Positions 8,418 to 16,486 are shown, counted from the first letter of the stretch. The stretch: DNA of 64,000 nt from CBDFKQ01 sp965248855 (GCA_965248855.1 CBDFKQ010000013.1:1-64000); one strand, 5' to 3'. Made by a program: numbers and translations. The notes: generated from the letters alone by a model not told the origin.

Positions 8418-9674
8418 ATGAACGGATTAAATCATAAAGTTGGTGGATTAACATTTACGGCAACATTCGCAAGTTTCGCGGACGTAAACATACTATCAGA
8501 TTGGCGATACATAACAGCAACAATTTTCTTTTCATTGCTGCCTGACATCGATCATACAAAATCATTGATAGGTAAAGTTTTCAGGCCAATTGCTGCGTAT
8601 TTAAATACAAATTATGGCCATAGAACAATAACACACAGTTTACTGTTTTATGTAGCCACAGTTTCAATTGTTGCTGCGCTCGAAAGTTTAACAAAGTCGC
8701 AATACTCATACACTCTCACGGCAGCACTAGCATTAGGTTCACATTATATATTTGATATGTGCACAAAGGCAGGCATTCCACTACTCTATCCATTCTCAAG
8801 GCGTCCGTGTGTTTTGCCCGGCAACCCAAAATTGAGGCTTTCAACAAATGACATAAAAGCTGAAGCAGGCGTTTTTTTAATATTCTGTTGCTTGTTTTTT
8901 TTTAATCAAAGCCTGTTTGCTGAAGGATTTTGGACAAAATATAACAGAGTTTTTTTAGATTTTGAGCATATCGAAAGAGAAGCAAAAAGGCATGGTGATG
9001 TTATAAACGTAGTTTTTAGCCATGAAGGTAAAATATATTCGGCAAATATGGTTTCGACAACACAAACTCAATTTCTAACAATGTTAGGCGGCCAACTAAA
9101 AGAGATCCCAAAAAATGAAATAAAACTTCTAAATTTTAAGCATACAGGCATAAAAGCAAAAACAGAAGTAATAAATGTATTTAATGTTTCAGCCGACAGC
9201 TTAAAAAATATGCTTAAAAACAAACATCTTTTATCCGCTACAATTCAATCAGAAGAAGAAATACAATACTTCGAAGGATCGGTAATAAAATCAGGTAAAG
9301 TAATTCAGGTAAAAAATACCACCGATTTCCATTTTAATATAATAAAAGCCGAAACAGGGCAAACAGCCTATAAAATCCGTATGCTATTAGCAGAAATGGC
9401 AATGAGCAAAAGGCAAAATGACTTAAAAAGGAAAGAACGGGAAGTGAAATTGGAAAGAATAAAACAGATCGATTCAATATTTAATACATCAACAGATTAT
9501 GAGAAAGGCAAATTAATAGAAGAAAGAAAAAGAAGGGCTCAATCAATAAACAACTTCGATTCAATAGCAATTGTAAACCTAAAGCACCAAATAGAATTGG
9601 ATGAATTAAACCGGGTAATTACAAATTCAGATCAGAAAATAAATGCAAATATAACTACCTATTCTTACCAGTAA
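8418..9674 (+). CDS. YdjM-like membrane metal-dependent hydrolase with extended C-terminal region
   Basis: A 418-residue protein whose first 190 residues match the YdjM (LexA-induced inner membrane) family: HKVGGLTF near the start, LPDIDHTKS, GHRTITHSLL and GSHYIFDMCTKAGIPLLYP, with several hydrophobic helices. The His/Asp residues are those expected to bind metal. The remaining 230 residues are an added soluble region ending in a Lys/Glu-rich coiled coil (about 330-390). This tail is not part of typical YdjM proteins, which are about 200 residues. It ends 5 nt before the recombinase-ATPase gene, so the two are cotranscribed and may act together at the membrane. Biochemical role is unknown. 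Confidence 0.75.
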   Translation: MNGLNHKVGGLTFTATFASFADVNILSDWRYITATIFFSLLPDIDHTKSLIGKVFRPIAAYLNTNYGHRTITHSLLFYVATVSIVAALESLTKSQYSYTLTAALALGSHYIFDMCTKAGIPLLYPFSRRPCVLPGNPKLRLSTNDIKAEAGVFLIFCCLFFFNQSLFAEGFWTKYNRVFLDFEHIEREAKRHGDVINVVFSHEGKIYSANMVSTTQTQFLTMLGGQLKEIPKNEIKLLNFKHTGIKAKTEVINVFNVSADSLKNMLKNKHLLSATIQSEEEIQYFEGSVIKSGKVIQVKNTTDFHFNIIKAETGQTAYKIRMLLAEMAMSKRQNDLKRKEREVKLERIKQIDSIFNTSTDYEKGKLIEERKRRAQSINNFDSIAIVNLKHQIELDELNRVITNSDQKINANITTYSYQ

Positions 9675-9679
9675 TAAAT

Positions 9680-11182
9680 ATGGAAGTAATCGACGTTACA
9701 ACACAGAACCAATTAACAATCATTTTAAAAGAAGTTAAAAACGAAAAGCACCGTTTAATAATTCTGTTAATGTATGATGCAGGTTTAAGAGTTTCAGAAG
9801 TATTAAATATAACCTGGGCGAATATTCACTTCAGGCAAAAATTTATTGAAGTTGAAAGCCTTAAAAAGAGAGGAGAAACAGTAAAAAGAAAGATTCCTAT
9901 CAGTAACAGGCTCTCAACTGCTTTCACGGATTTTTATAGTACAAAAGACATAAAGCCTCCAATATCTTCATACGTATTCACAAATGCACAAGGTAAAAAA
10001 ATGTATCGCACATCAGTAAACAACATGCTTAAACGATTACAACACGAAAATCCTTCATTAGGTAATTTACATCCACATAAATTGCGGCATTCATTCGCAA
10101 CAAATTTAAGGGCGCACGGAGCAGAGTTAGTCGATATCAAAGACCTTTTAGGTCATAATAAAATTGATACTTCATTAATTTACGCGCATCATAGCACAGA
10201 GAAATTAAAGGCGCTAATAGAAGCAAGCGAGCCAAAGCAATCATTTTGGGATCGGATATTTAATAAAATAAAAAGAACAAAAACAATAAATCTAATCTTA
10301 CCGGATAAAATTCCATTAATAGGGAGGGACAACGAATTAAAAAGAATAAACGACCTTCTAAATAAAAAAATAAGCATACTGATTACAGGAAAGGCAGGTA
10401 CGGGTAAAAAATATATGTTAAATAATTTAAACTTCACCCAAAAAACACTGATAGTTGATGATTGTAAAGAGTTTAAAAAATCTTTAATAAACATCCTTTT
10501 ACATCTTTTGGAAAGCAAATCAGCCGTTGCAGAGCTTTTATATAATACATCTGATCATTCAAAACTAATAGTAAGAATACAAAAAGAAAGCATTGCAGCG
10601 ATATCAAAAGCAATAATCGACAGCACGCAAAAGCATGAATTTATTTTGGTTATATCTGATATTGATTTAATAACAGATTCTTCAATGAAAGCCCTAAAAG
10701 TGCTAAAAGAGCATTTTATAATATTAACAACAGCAAGAAATATAAAAATAAAGCAATCAGATTTTCTCTGGGATTTTGAAAAGATAGAGTTAAAAAATCT
10801 TCACAGAAAAGATGCTTTAAATCTTACATATACATTAACAAACATGCTTGATATTGAAGATAAGCAGTTTATGTTAAATAAAATATTCGACACAAGCGAT
10901 GGTAATCCCAGAATGATAACCGAGTTGGTAGAAAGAATAAGCAAAGAATCAATTATAAGCAACGAAATAATTGAGGAACTGTGCAATAGCTATCTGGGCA
11001 GGCAGGCGCAAGAGTTTGATATGAGCATGATACTGCTTTTAATATTCGGTGGTCTTGCTGCCCTCAAATATGTTGGTCGCGAAAGTGGCGATTCAAGCCT
11101 ACAATTTTTAGGAGGAATCATTATGATTATCCTTCTTTTTGCACGATATTTCTTTAACTATTCCAAGAGGAAGTTTATTTAA
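9680..11182 (+). CDS. Tyrosine recombinase fused to AAA/STAND ATPase with C-terminal membrane helices
   Basis: A 500-residue, three-part protein. Residues 1-180 are a minimal tyrosine recombinase catalytic domain with the expected residues: Arg37 (GLRVSE), a Lys in the KKRGETVKRK hairpin, HPHKLRH (His133, Arg136), His159 (LLGH) and Tyr168. The usual N-terminal core-binding domain is absent. Residues about 212-435 form a P-loop ATPase: Walker A GKAGTGKK (237-244), Walker B FILVISDID (321-329), an ILTTAR sensor stretch, and DGNPRMITEL as in STAND/AAA_16 proteins. Residues 448-464 and 476-492 are hydrophobic helices. It is the only integrase in the element and presumably acts on the 20-bp repeats. 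The fusion is unusual. Confidence 0.85.
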   Translation: MEVIDVTTQNQLTIILKEVKNEKHRLIILLMYDAGLRVSEVLNITWANIHFRQKFIEVESLKKRGETVKRKIPISNRLSTAFTDFYSTKDIKPPISSYVFTNAQGKKMYRTSVNNMLKRLQHENPSLGNLHPHKLRHSFATNLRAHGAELVDIKDLLGHNKIDTSLIYAHHSTEKLKALIEASEPKQSFWDRIFNKIKRTKTINLILPDKIPLIGRDNELKRINDLLNKKISILITGKAGTGKKYMLNNLNFTQKTLIVDDCKEFKKSLINILLHLLESKSAVAELLYNTSDHSKLIVRIQKESIAAISKAIIDSTQKHEFILVISDIDLITDSSMKALKVLKEHFIILTTARNIKIKQSDFLWDFEKIELKNLHRKDALNLTYTLTNMLDIEDKQFMLNKIFDTSDGNPRMITELVERISKESIISNEIIEELCNSYLGRQAQEFDMSMILLLIFGGLAALKYVGRESGDSSLQFLGGIIMIILLFARYFFNYSKRKFI

Positions 11183-11221
11183 AATATCAAATATTTAACA
11201 AATTTACAAATGTAAACATCT

Positions 11222-11947
11222 ATGAAAAATACAATTAAGGTATGTACACAAATCGTTTTAAAATGTAAACCACACTATCATAATTTTGTACACCCCTCTG
11301 GACTCCCAAGCAAAGTAAAAGCCCTGTGGATAGGCTTTATAATATCGTGGTTTTATACAATAAATGTATTTTCACAGATCGAGGGATTAAAAGATGTGAA
11401 AGAATATGAATATTCAGTAAAAGTATATTATAATAAATTATGGACAGCAAAGAGAGCAGAATTTAAAAACACACAGAAACGGCAATTATGGAGTTTTGTA
11501 CCACACGTAGGGCTAACTTTTGGCATGCCAACAATTTTATTCAACACTACAGCAATAGCACAGTATTATAAAAACAAGCATTCAATTAAGTCAAAAATGA
11601 GAAGTTTAGATTTAGAGTATACTTTGATGTTAAATGAAAATATTAAAATAATATCAATAGAATACGCAAAAATAAAGGTTCAAGCAGAGAAAGCGCAATT
11701 AGATCAATCAGTATTAGAGATAAAAAAGAAAATATTTTTACTCATATCAGAAGGATACAATAAAAATGAAATTAAGCCATTAGATTATTATAATGCCCAA
11801 TTAGATTATCAGCAAATGATCGTAACATATAATAAATTCACCCGGGATATAAAAATACAAGTATTAGAGTTGGAGAAAATAGCACATTATAACCTCACAA
11901 ACGAAGAGTTGGCAATTTTAGAATCAGATTGCATACTTACAGATTAA
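11222..11947 (+). CDS. Uncharacterised coiled-coil protein with an N-terminal hydrophobic segment
   Basis: A 241-residue protein encoded 40 bp after the recombinase-ATPase and the last gene of the element. A hydrophobic stretch (ALWIGFIISWFYTINVFSQ, about residues 34-52) ends in a plausible signal-peptidase site, although it is preceded by an unusually long basic N-terminus with no better start codon. From about residue 115 onward it is long amphipathic helix (LNENIKIISIEYAKIKVQAEKAQLDQ), reminiscent of TolC-like outer-membrane efflux helices, but no family is certain. A triple dyad and a terminator follow it. Function is unknown. Confidence 0.6.
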   Translation: MKNTIKVCTQIVLKCKPHYHNFVHPSGLPSKVKALWIGFIISWFYTINVFSQIEGLKDVKEYEYSVKVYYNKLWTAKRAEFKNTQKRQLWSFVPHVGLTFGMPTILFNTTAIAQYYKNKHSIKSKMRSLDLEYTLMLNENIKIISIEYAKIKVQAEKAQLDQSVLEIKKKIFLLISEGYNKNEIKPLDYYNAQLDYQQMIVTYNKFTRDIKIQVLELEKIAHYNLTNEELAILESDCILTD

Positions 11948-11955
11948 AAAATATA

Positions 11956-11992
11956 TATAACCTATTTGGTTATATTAACCTAGTAGGTTATA
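11956..11992. repeat. Nested dyads with AACCTA/TAGGTT units near the right end of the element
   Basis: TATAACCTA (11956-11964) is inverted at 11984-11992. Within it TAACC/GGTTA (11958-11972) and AACCTA-G-TAGGTT (11977-11989) form further dyads. The cluster lies about 120 bp inside attR. It could bind the recombinase (arm-type sites) or a regulator. This is an inference from symmetry and position. Confidence 0.4.
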
Positions 11993-12004
11993 TTCACACA
12001 AAAA

Positions 12005-12039
12005 AAGGGCAAAACCACCGTCATAGCTGTTTTGCCCTT
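12005..12039 (+). terminator. Intrinsic terminator closing the element operon
   Basis: AAGGGCAAAAC (12005-12015) pairs exactly with GTTTTGCCCTT (12029-12039). It lies 58 bp after the last element gene and shields the host flank. Confidence 0.75.
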
Positions 12040-12112
12040 AATATAAACCATCGTTACCCTATTGGGTTTTGACAGTTCAAAGATATTAATAAAAGTGATA
12101 TAATCCTATTGC

Positions 12113-12132
12113 CATAATATAAATTATGTACA
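12113..12132. repeat. Right attachment site (attR), dif-like core
   Basis: This is the exact copy of the 20-base core at 3548-3567. On this side the core is part of a perfect 30-bp palindrome (12115-12144) whose centre is GT/AC. The left copy lacks the right arm, because its downstream bases belong to the element. Joining the left flank, the core and the right flank reconstructs an uninterrupted host site that keeps the whole palindrome, as expected for the target of a tyrosine recombinase. Confidence 0.75.
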
Positions 12133-12144
12133 TAATTTATATTA
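12115..12144. repeat. Perfect 30-bp palindrome overlapping attR
   Basis: Two 15-base arms are exact reverse complements with no spacer, centred between 12129 and 12130. The left 18 bases belong to the att core. The reconstructed empty site would carry the same palindrome. It sits between two convergent host genes, so it could also have served as their bidirectional terminator, though it has no GC-rich stem. Confidence 0.7.
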
Positions 12145-12173
12145 AATAATAAAGATACAAATAAGTTAATGAA

Positions 12174-12635
12174 TTAAGAATTGATTCCCGGAGAATATTC
12201 TATAAATGTTTTATCAGAGTAAAATATAAAAATTTTCTCAATTGTTTTTTGAATTTGCTTTGTGTTTATTGATGATTCTAATATTTCGCCTTCCATTAAA
12301 TTTATTTTTTCATTTTCTTTCGAAAAATTGATTTGCTGATTGGTATTTTTAATCGTCGTTCCTGCAAAAGAAAAGTTAGTTTTTGGGCCTCGTTTGGTAT
12401 TTAAATTGGGTTTTTCATAGCGATTTGCTTGATCTTCATCATTTTCTAAGAGCCAATTCACGTCGATATCCGGGAATTTTTTTATTATTCCCATCAATAT
12501 GCGAATGCTGGGCTTATTACGGCCGGCTAATATATGTGATATACTTGCACGCGGTACACCAATTTCATCTGCAAATATTGATGGCGACAAACCTTTGTCT
12601 TGCATTACTTGTTTAACTTTATCAATTAATAGCAT
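12174..12635 (-). CDS. XRE-family transcriptional regulator
   Basis: A 153-residue protein with an N-terminal helix-turn-helix (about residues 8-62; GLSPSIFADEIGVPRASISHILAGRNKPS), followed by a polar linker and a C-terminal segment without recognisable domain. This layout is common in Bacteroidota regulators whose target is unknown. It is the first host gene right of attR and lies 22 bp downstream of the cvfB-like gene, so it is probably the last gene of a crcB-cvfB-xre unit. It appears to be a host gene and not part of the element, because it is outside the direct repeat. Confidence 0.8.
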   Translation of the reverse strand: MLLIDKVKQVMQDKGLSPSIFADEIGVPRASISHILAGRNKPSIRILMGIIKKFPDIDVNWLLENDEDQANRYEKPNLNTKRGPKTNFSFAGTTIKNTNQQINFSKENEKINLMEGEILESSINTKQIQKTIEKIFIFYSDKTFIEYSPGINS

Positions 12636-12657
12636 AAAATAAATTTATAAAACAAAA

Positions 12658-13512
12658 TTATTCATTATCATTTAGTTTTATGCCATCATTTACAAAAATA
12701 ATTGTTTTAGTTTTTAGTAAACCACCAATTGCTTTTTTAAAAACTTTTTTACTCATCTGCAGCATTTTCTTTACATCCTCGGGCGAACTGCTATCATTTA
12801 ATTTAATAAATCCTTTTTCTAAATTTAATAATTTAAGAATTTCATTTTGAGCTTTCTGTATGTCATCTACTTGTGAAAGGCTTAATTTAACATCTATTTT
12901 GCCATCAGAACGGATTTTTTTTATAAAACCAATAAGCTCATCTCCGATAAAAATATCAATAAATGTTTCGTTTTTATATAAAACCCCATTGTATTTATTA
13001 TTTATTATTACTTTGTAGCCAAGTTCGGTAATGTCCCATACTGTAAGCTTAACTTCCTGTTCTTCCCTTAATTCATTATCTGCAGGCAATAAATATTTAT
13101 CCAACTTTGCACTTCCAAATATCCTATCGCTTTGTGCATCAAGTAAAATTTTAATAACATAGCTCCTGTCTTTAAACATTTTTTTATTTTGTTCAGAAAA
13201 AGGAATAAATAAATCTTTTTCTAAACCCCAATCAGCAAACACGCCTACTTTATTAGTATCAACAATTTTCATAAGGCAAAAGTCATCAACTACACCATTT
13301 GGTTTTAATGTAGTTGCTATAACTCTGTCTTCTGAATCTAAATAAACAAATACTTCAATTTCATCATCGATATTATAAGTTTCGGGTAAATATTTTTGTG
13401 GAAGCAAAATTTCTTCATAGCCGTATTTATCAGTTAAATACACTCCAAAATCTACAAGTTTTTTTATTTTTAAAATATTTATCTTTCCTAAAACGTAAGC
13501 CTCCTCAATCAT
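12658..13512 (-). CDS. S1-domain RNA-binding protein, CvfB/YitL family
   Basis: A 284-residue protein with tandem S1-like OB-fold segments: GKINILKIKKLVDFGVYLTDKYGYEEILLP at the N-terminus, KIVDTNKVGVFADWGLEKDLFIPF in the middle, and a third (WDITELGYKVIINNKYNGVLY) before a winged-helix-like C-terminus (about 210-275). This order and the length are those of CvfB, an RNA-binding protein that influences virulence-factor expression in staphylococci. Here it is likely a general RNA-binding regulator in the cytoplasm. It is 23 bp from crcB upstream and 22 bp from the XRE gene downstream. Confidence 0.85.
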   Translation of the reverse strand: MIEEAYVLGKINILKIKKLVDFGVYLTDKYGYEEILLPQKYLPETYNIDDEIEVFVYLDSEDRVIATTLKPNGVVDDFCLMKIVDTNKVGVFADWGLEKDLFIPFSEQNKKMFKDRSYVIKILLDAQSDRIFGSAKLDKYLLPADNELREEQEVKLTVWDITELGYKVIINNKYNGVLYKNETFIDIFIGDELIGFIKKIRSDGKIDVKLSLSQVDDIQKAQNEILKLLNLEKGFIKLNDSSSPEDVKKMLQMSKKVFKKAIGGLLKTKTIIFVNDGIKLNDNE

Positions 13513-13535
13513 TTGTTATTTATAAATTTATTATT

Positions 13536-13907
13536 TTAAATTAATTGATTTTGTTTTCCAATCCATAATCCTCCTAAAATTGAGATTATGCCTAATGTAA
13601 AACTTAAAACGCAATATCCCAGAGCCAATAAATACTCTTGGATATTTATAAATTGATATTCTTCCTTAATAATTCCTGAAAAAGTACTTAAACCACCGCA
13701 AAAGCCTGTTATTATAAAAGTTTTATAAAGTTGAAAATCTTTTATTTTAGAAGGTTGGCTTAAAATAAATCCGACTATCAGGCAACTTAAAAGATTCGCT
13801 GTTAATGTAGACCAGGGGAAAGTATTTGATGGGATAAATAATTGAAAAATATATCTTAATGCGCTGCCGATCCCACCACCTATAAATACTGTAATTAAAA
13901 TTTTCAT
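13536..13907 (-). CDS. crcB: Fluoride channel CrcB/Fluc
   Basis: A 123-residue integral membrane protein with four hydrophobic helices. It begins MKILITVFIGGGIGSALRYI and contains TLTANLLSCLIVGF and TGFCGGLSTFSGI, the signature segments of the dual-topology fluoride exporter. The frame stays open further upstream, but the extension would overlap the divergent dehydrogenase gene and shows no homology, so I choose the ATG at 13905-13907. It is divergent from that gene with a 49-bp gap and is the first of three genes on the minus strand. Confidence 0.9.
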   Translation of the reverse strand: MKILITVFIGGGIGSALRYIFQLFIPSNTFPWSTLTANLLSCLIVGFILSQPSKIKDFQLYKTFIITGFCGGLSTFSGIIKEEYQFINIQEYLLALGYCVLSFTLGIISILGGLWIGKQNQLI

Positions 13908-13922
13908 TTTTTTTAAATCTTT

Positions 13923-13930
13923 TATATTTG
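13923..13930 (+). promoter_or_regulatory. -7 promoter box of the 3-hydroxyacyl-CoA dehydrogenase gene
   Basis: TATATTTG matches the Bacteroidota -7 consensus TAnnTTTG and lies 26 bp before the ATG at 13957, in the intergenic space with crcB. No good -33 TTTG is seen at the usual distance. Confidence 0.5.
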
Positions 13931-13956
13931 CAAAAGAAATATAAATTATACAATAA

Positions 13957-14850
13957 ATGAATAATGTAAAAAATATTGGTGTAATCGGTGCCGGCACAAT
14001 GGGAAATGGAATTGCCCATGCATTCGCACAAAAAGGCTTTGAAGTTAATTTAATAGATATATCTGAAATATCATTGCAAAAAGGTTTAGAAACTATCTCA
14101 AACAATCTTGATCGCCAAATAAAAAAAGAATTAATACTTGAAAGTGATAAGCTTTCCATTCTTAAAAGAATAAAAAGTTTAACTGATTTTCACGAAGGGG
14201 TTAAAAATTGTGATTTAGTTATTGAAGCAGCTTCTGAAAATGTAGATATAAAATTAAAAATTTTTAAAGATCTTGATCAATTTTGCAATCCAAATACCAT
14301 TTTTGCTTCCAATACATCTTCAATATCCATTACTCATCTTGCATCAGCCACTAATCGCCCTGATAAAGTAATTGGTATGCATTTCATGAATCCTGTTCCG
14401 ATTATGAAATTGGTTGAAGTTATAAAAGGATATTCAACCTCGAAACAAACAACTGAGACTATTATTGAACTTTCTAAATCGCTTGATAAAATACCGGTTG
14501 AAGTGAATGACTTTCCTGGTTTTATTGCTAATCGAATTTTAATGCCTATGATCAATGAGGCAATCCAATCTTTATTTGAAGGGGTGGCAGGTGTTGAAGA
14601 AATTGATAATGTAATGAAACTGGGGATGGCTCACCCAATGGGCCCACTTCAATTAGCAGATTTTATAGGTTTAGATGTTTGCTTGGCTATTTTAAAAGTT
14701 TTATATAACGGATTTGGTAATCCTAAGTATTTTCCATGCCCATTATTAGTAAATATGGTTCAGGCAGGACATTATGGAGCTAAATCAGGTCAGGGTTTTT
14801 ATTTTTGGAATAAAGAAAGTAAAGATTTAAAAGTCGCATATAAATCTTAG
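13957..14850 (+). CDS. 3-hydroxybutyryl-CoA (3-hydroxyacyl-CoA) dehydrogenase
   Basis: A 297-residue NAD-dependent dehydrogenase. The Rossmann motif IGVIGAGTMGNGIAHAFAQ is at the N-terminus. NTSSISITHLA and GMHFMNPVPIMKLVEV carry the catalytic Ser and the His-Glu dyad, and the C-terminal helical domain includes DFPGFIANRILMPMINEA and GMAHPMGPLQLADFIGLD. Length and motifs fit the Hbd/PaaH type that oxidises (S)-3-hydroxyacyl-CoA, in fatty-acid or butyrate-type metabolism in the cytoplasm. It is monocistronic: crcB is divergent, and the convergent pgeF gene ends at the very next base (14851) with no intergenic DNA. Confidence 0.92.
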   Translation: MNNVKNIGVIGAGTMGNGIAHAFAQKGFEVNLIDISEISLQKGLETISNNLDRQIKKELILESDKLSILKRIKSLTDFHEGVKNCDLVIEAASENVDIKLKIFKDLDQFCNPNTIFASNTSSISITHLASATNRPDKVIGMHFMNPVPIMKLVEVIKGYSTSKQTTETIIELSKSLDKIPVEVNDFPGFIANRILMPMINEAIQSLFEGVAGVEEIDNVMKLGMAHPMGPLQLADFIGLDVCLAILKVLYNGFGNPKYFPCPLLVNMVQAGHYGAKSGQGFYFWNKESKDLKVAYKS

Positions 14851-15588
14851 TTAATCTATCATCCCAATTAAAGCTATCATCCGACCTGTTAAGCCGTTCT
14901 CTTTTCGAAATGAAAAATATTTATCATTATTTAAAACAGTTGAGAAAGTAGAAATTTCTATTTGATTTTCCGGAATACTAAAAGAAGTTAATTGCGTTTT
15001 ATTGGCTTCTTTTAAATCGACGAAATATTTATTTTTTTCTTTTACAAAATATTTATGATTATCCGAAAAATAAAGTGCAACCTCCTCTCCTACCTCAAAT
15101 GAATCTTTATCAATACACGTTCCTATATAAGCAAAGCAATCTCCTCCTTTTGTTTTAAAAGTTTGTTGTAAATAATTTAATGTTTTTAAAACAATTTTTT
15201 CAACAGTGCCCCGCCAACCGGCATGGATAGCACACACAATTTTATTTTTAGCATCATAAATTAAAATTGGCGTACAATCTGCAACTGTAACACATAAATT
15301 AATACCGGGTTTATTGGTTACTAAGGCATCATAACCTTCATAATGACCACTTTGGTTTGCATATAAAATTTTATAAGAATGAATTTGATGGCTATCAGCA
15401 ATACTTGAAGATTTTATATTTAAGGAATTAAAAAAAATATTTTTATTTTCTATTACATTGTCCGACCGATCCTTTGTGTAAATTCCAAGATTAAGGGACG
15501 AATAAGGATGTTCACTAATGCCACCTAAGCGATTGCTTTCGGCAGTAATTAAATTGGGGAATTGTTTAAAAATTTCAGGAATATACAT
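14851..15588 (-). CDS. pgeF: Peptidoglycan editing factor PgeF (YfiH/laccase-domain family)
   Basis: A 245-residue member of the multicopper-oxidase-like YfiH family. Characteristic segments are GGISEHPYSSLNLG near the N-terminus, ADCTPILIYD, the His-containing CAIHAGWRGTVEKIV and the Cys in YIGTCIDKDSFEVGEEV. These His/Cys residues bind zinc or copper. Family members act on misincorporated L-Ser in peptidoglycan precursors, and some have purine nucleoside phosphorylase activity. It lies downstream of dapD on the same strand, separated by a hairpin, which fits a shared link with cell-wall metabolism. Its stop codon abuts that of the convergent dehydrogenase gene. Confidence 0.9.
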   Translation of the reverse strand: MYIPEIFKQFPNLITAESNRLGGISEHPYSSLNLGIYTKDRSDNVIENKNIFFNSLNIKSSSIADSHQIHSYKILYANQSGHYEGYDALVTNKPGINLCVTVADCTPILIYDAKNKIVCAIHAGWRGTVEKIVLKTLNYLQQTFKTKGGDCFAYIGTCIDKDSFEVGEEVALYFSDNHKYFVKEKNKYFVDLKEANKTQLTSFSIPENQIEISTFSTVLNNDKYFSFRKENGLTGRMIALIGMID

Positions 15589-15601
15589 TTGATAAAAGGT
15601 A

Positions 15602-15642
15602 ATAATGAGTAATTAAAATTTAAAGTTTTAATTACTCATTAT
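15602..15642 (-). terminator. Hairpin between dapD and pgeF
   Basis: A 17-bp perfect stem (15602-15618 with 15626-15642) with a 7-nt loop lies just downstream of dapD. It is A/T-rich, so termination would be weak. Confidence 0.5.
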
Positions 15643-15648
15643 ATATTA

Positions 15649-16467
15649 TTAAGCGCTTACATTATTTTCTCTCAAAGCGTCATTTAAGGATGTTTTAAGA
15701 TCGGTACTTTCCTTTCTTTTTCCAATAATTAAAGCACATGGAACCTGATAATCTCCGGCAGGAAATTTTTTCGTATAACTTCCCGGTATTACTACAGATC
15801 TTGGTGGTACAAATCCTTTGTATTCAATAGGCTCATTTCCCGTAATATCTATAATTTTAGAACTTGCAGTTAAAACTACATTTGCTCCCAAAACAGCTTC
15901 CTTACCAACTCTAACACCTTCTACAACAATACAACGGGATCCTAAAAAAGCACCGTCTTCAATGATAACAGGTGATGCTTGAACAGGTTCCAATACACCT
16001 CCTATACCTACTCCCCCACTTAAATGAACATGCTTTCCAATTTGGGCACAACTACCAACAGTCGCCCATGTGTCAACCATTGTTCCGGTTTCGATGTATG
16101 CACCAATGTTTACATAAGATGGCATTAAAATTACACCTTTCTCAATATATGAACCATATCGCGCTACAGCCGGTGGTACTACTCGTATTCCGGATTCAGC
16201 ATAATTATGTTTTAAAGGTATTTTATCATGATATTCAAATGGTGAAAGATTAAATGTTTCCATTTGTTTGGTAGGAAAATAAAGAATTACTGCCTTTTTA
16301 ATCCATTCATTAACTTTCCATGAACCATCAGGTTGAGGTTCTGCCACTCTTTTAATACCTTCGTTTAATTCTTTAATAATAGTTTCGATGATATGAAGCG
16401 TTTCCGGTTTAAAAAGTAAATCACGGTTTGCCCATGCTTCCTCAATAATGATTTGTTGTTCTGTCAT
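15649..16467 (-). CDS. dapD: 2,3,4,5-tetrahydropyridine-2,6-dicarboxylate N-succinyltransferase
   Basis: A 272-residue enzyme of the succinylase branch of lysine/diaminopimelate synthesis, which transfers succinyl from succinyl-CoA. After a helical N-terminal domain (residues 1-100), hexapeptide repeats form a left-handed beta-helix: GVILMPSYVNIGAYIETGTMVDTWATVGSCAQIG, then HLSGGVGIGGV and GSRCIVVEGVRVGKEAVLGA. The length and motifs match DapD closely. It is divergent from the glycosyltransferase gene with a 19-bp gap. Confidence 0.95.
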   Translation of the reverse strand: MTEQQIIIEEAWANRDLLFKPETLHIIETIIKELNEGIKRVAEPQPDGSWKVNEWIKKAVILYFPTKQMETFNLSPFEYHDKIPLKHNYAESGIRVVPPAVARYGSYIEKGVILMPSYVNIGAYIETGTMVDTWATVGSCAQIGKHVHLSGGVGIGGVLEPVQASPVIIEDGAFLGSRCIVVEGVRVGKEAVLGANVVLTASSKIIDITGNEPIEYKGFVPPRSVVIPGSYTKKFPAGDYQVPCALIIGKRKESTDLKTSLNDALRENNVSA

Positions 16468-16486
16468 TTGCTAAAAATATTATTTA

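Larger units (their letters stand above)
3548..12132 (+). mobile_element. Integrated mobile element bounded by a 20-bp dif-like direct repeat
   Basis: An 8.6-kb segment starts and ends with the same 20 bases, CATAATATAAATTATGTACA (3548-3567 and 12113-12132). Between them lie a primase-helicase, a block of iterons, an XRE regulator, a lipoprotein, a hairpin-rich non-coding kilobase, a YdjM-like membrane protein, a tyrosine recombinase fused to an ATPase, and an uncharacterised coiled-coil protein. All genes read on the plus strand. No relaxase, coupling protein or phage structural gene is visible. It therefore looks like a small integrative, self-replicating element, perhaps mobilised in trans. 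The flanking host genes converge on the insertion point. Confidence 0.8.

Noticed and set aside
12174..12635. XRE regulator as part of the mobile element
   Set aside because: It lies outside the 20-bp repeat and is spaced like the last gene of the crcB-cvfB unit.
13908..14159. Upstream extension of the crcB frame
   Set aside because: It would overlap the divergent dehydrogenase gene for 200 bp, shows no family similarity, and the normal CrcB start is present at 13907.
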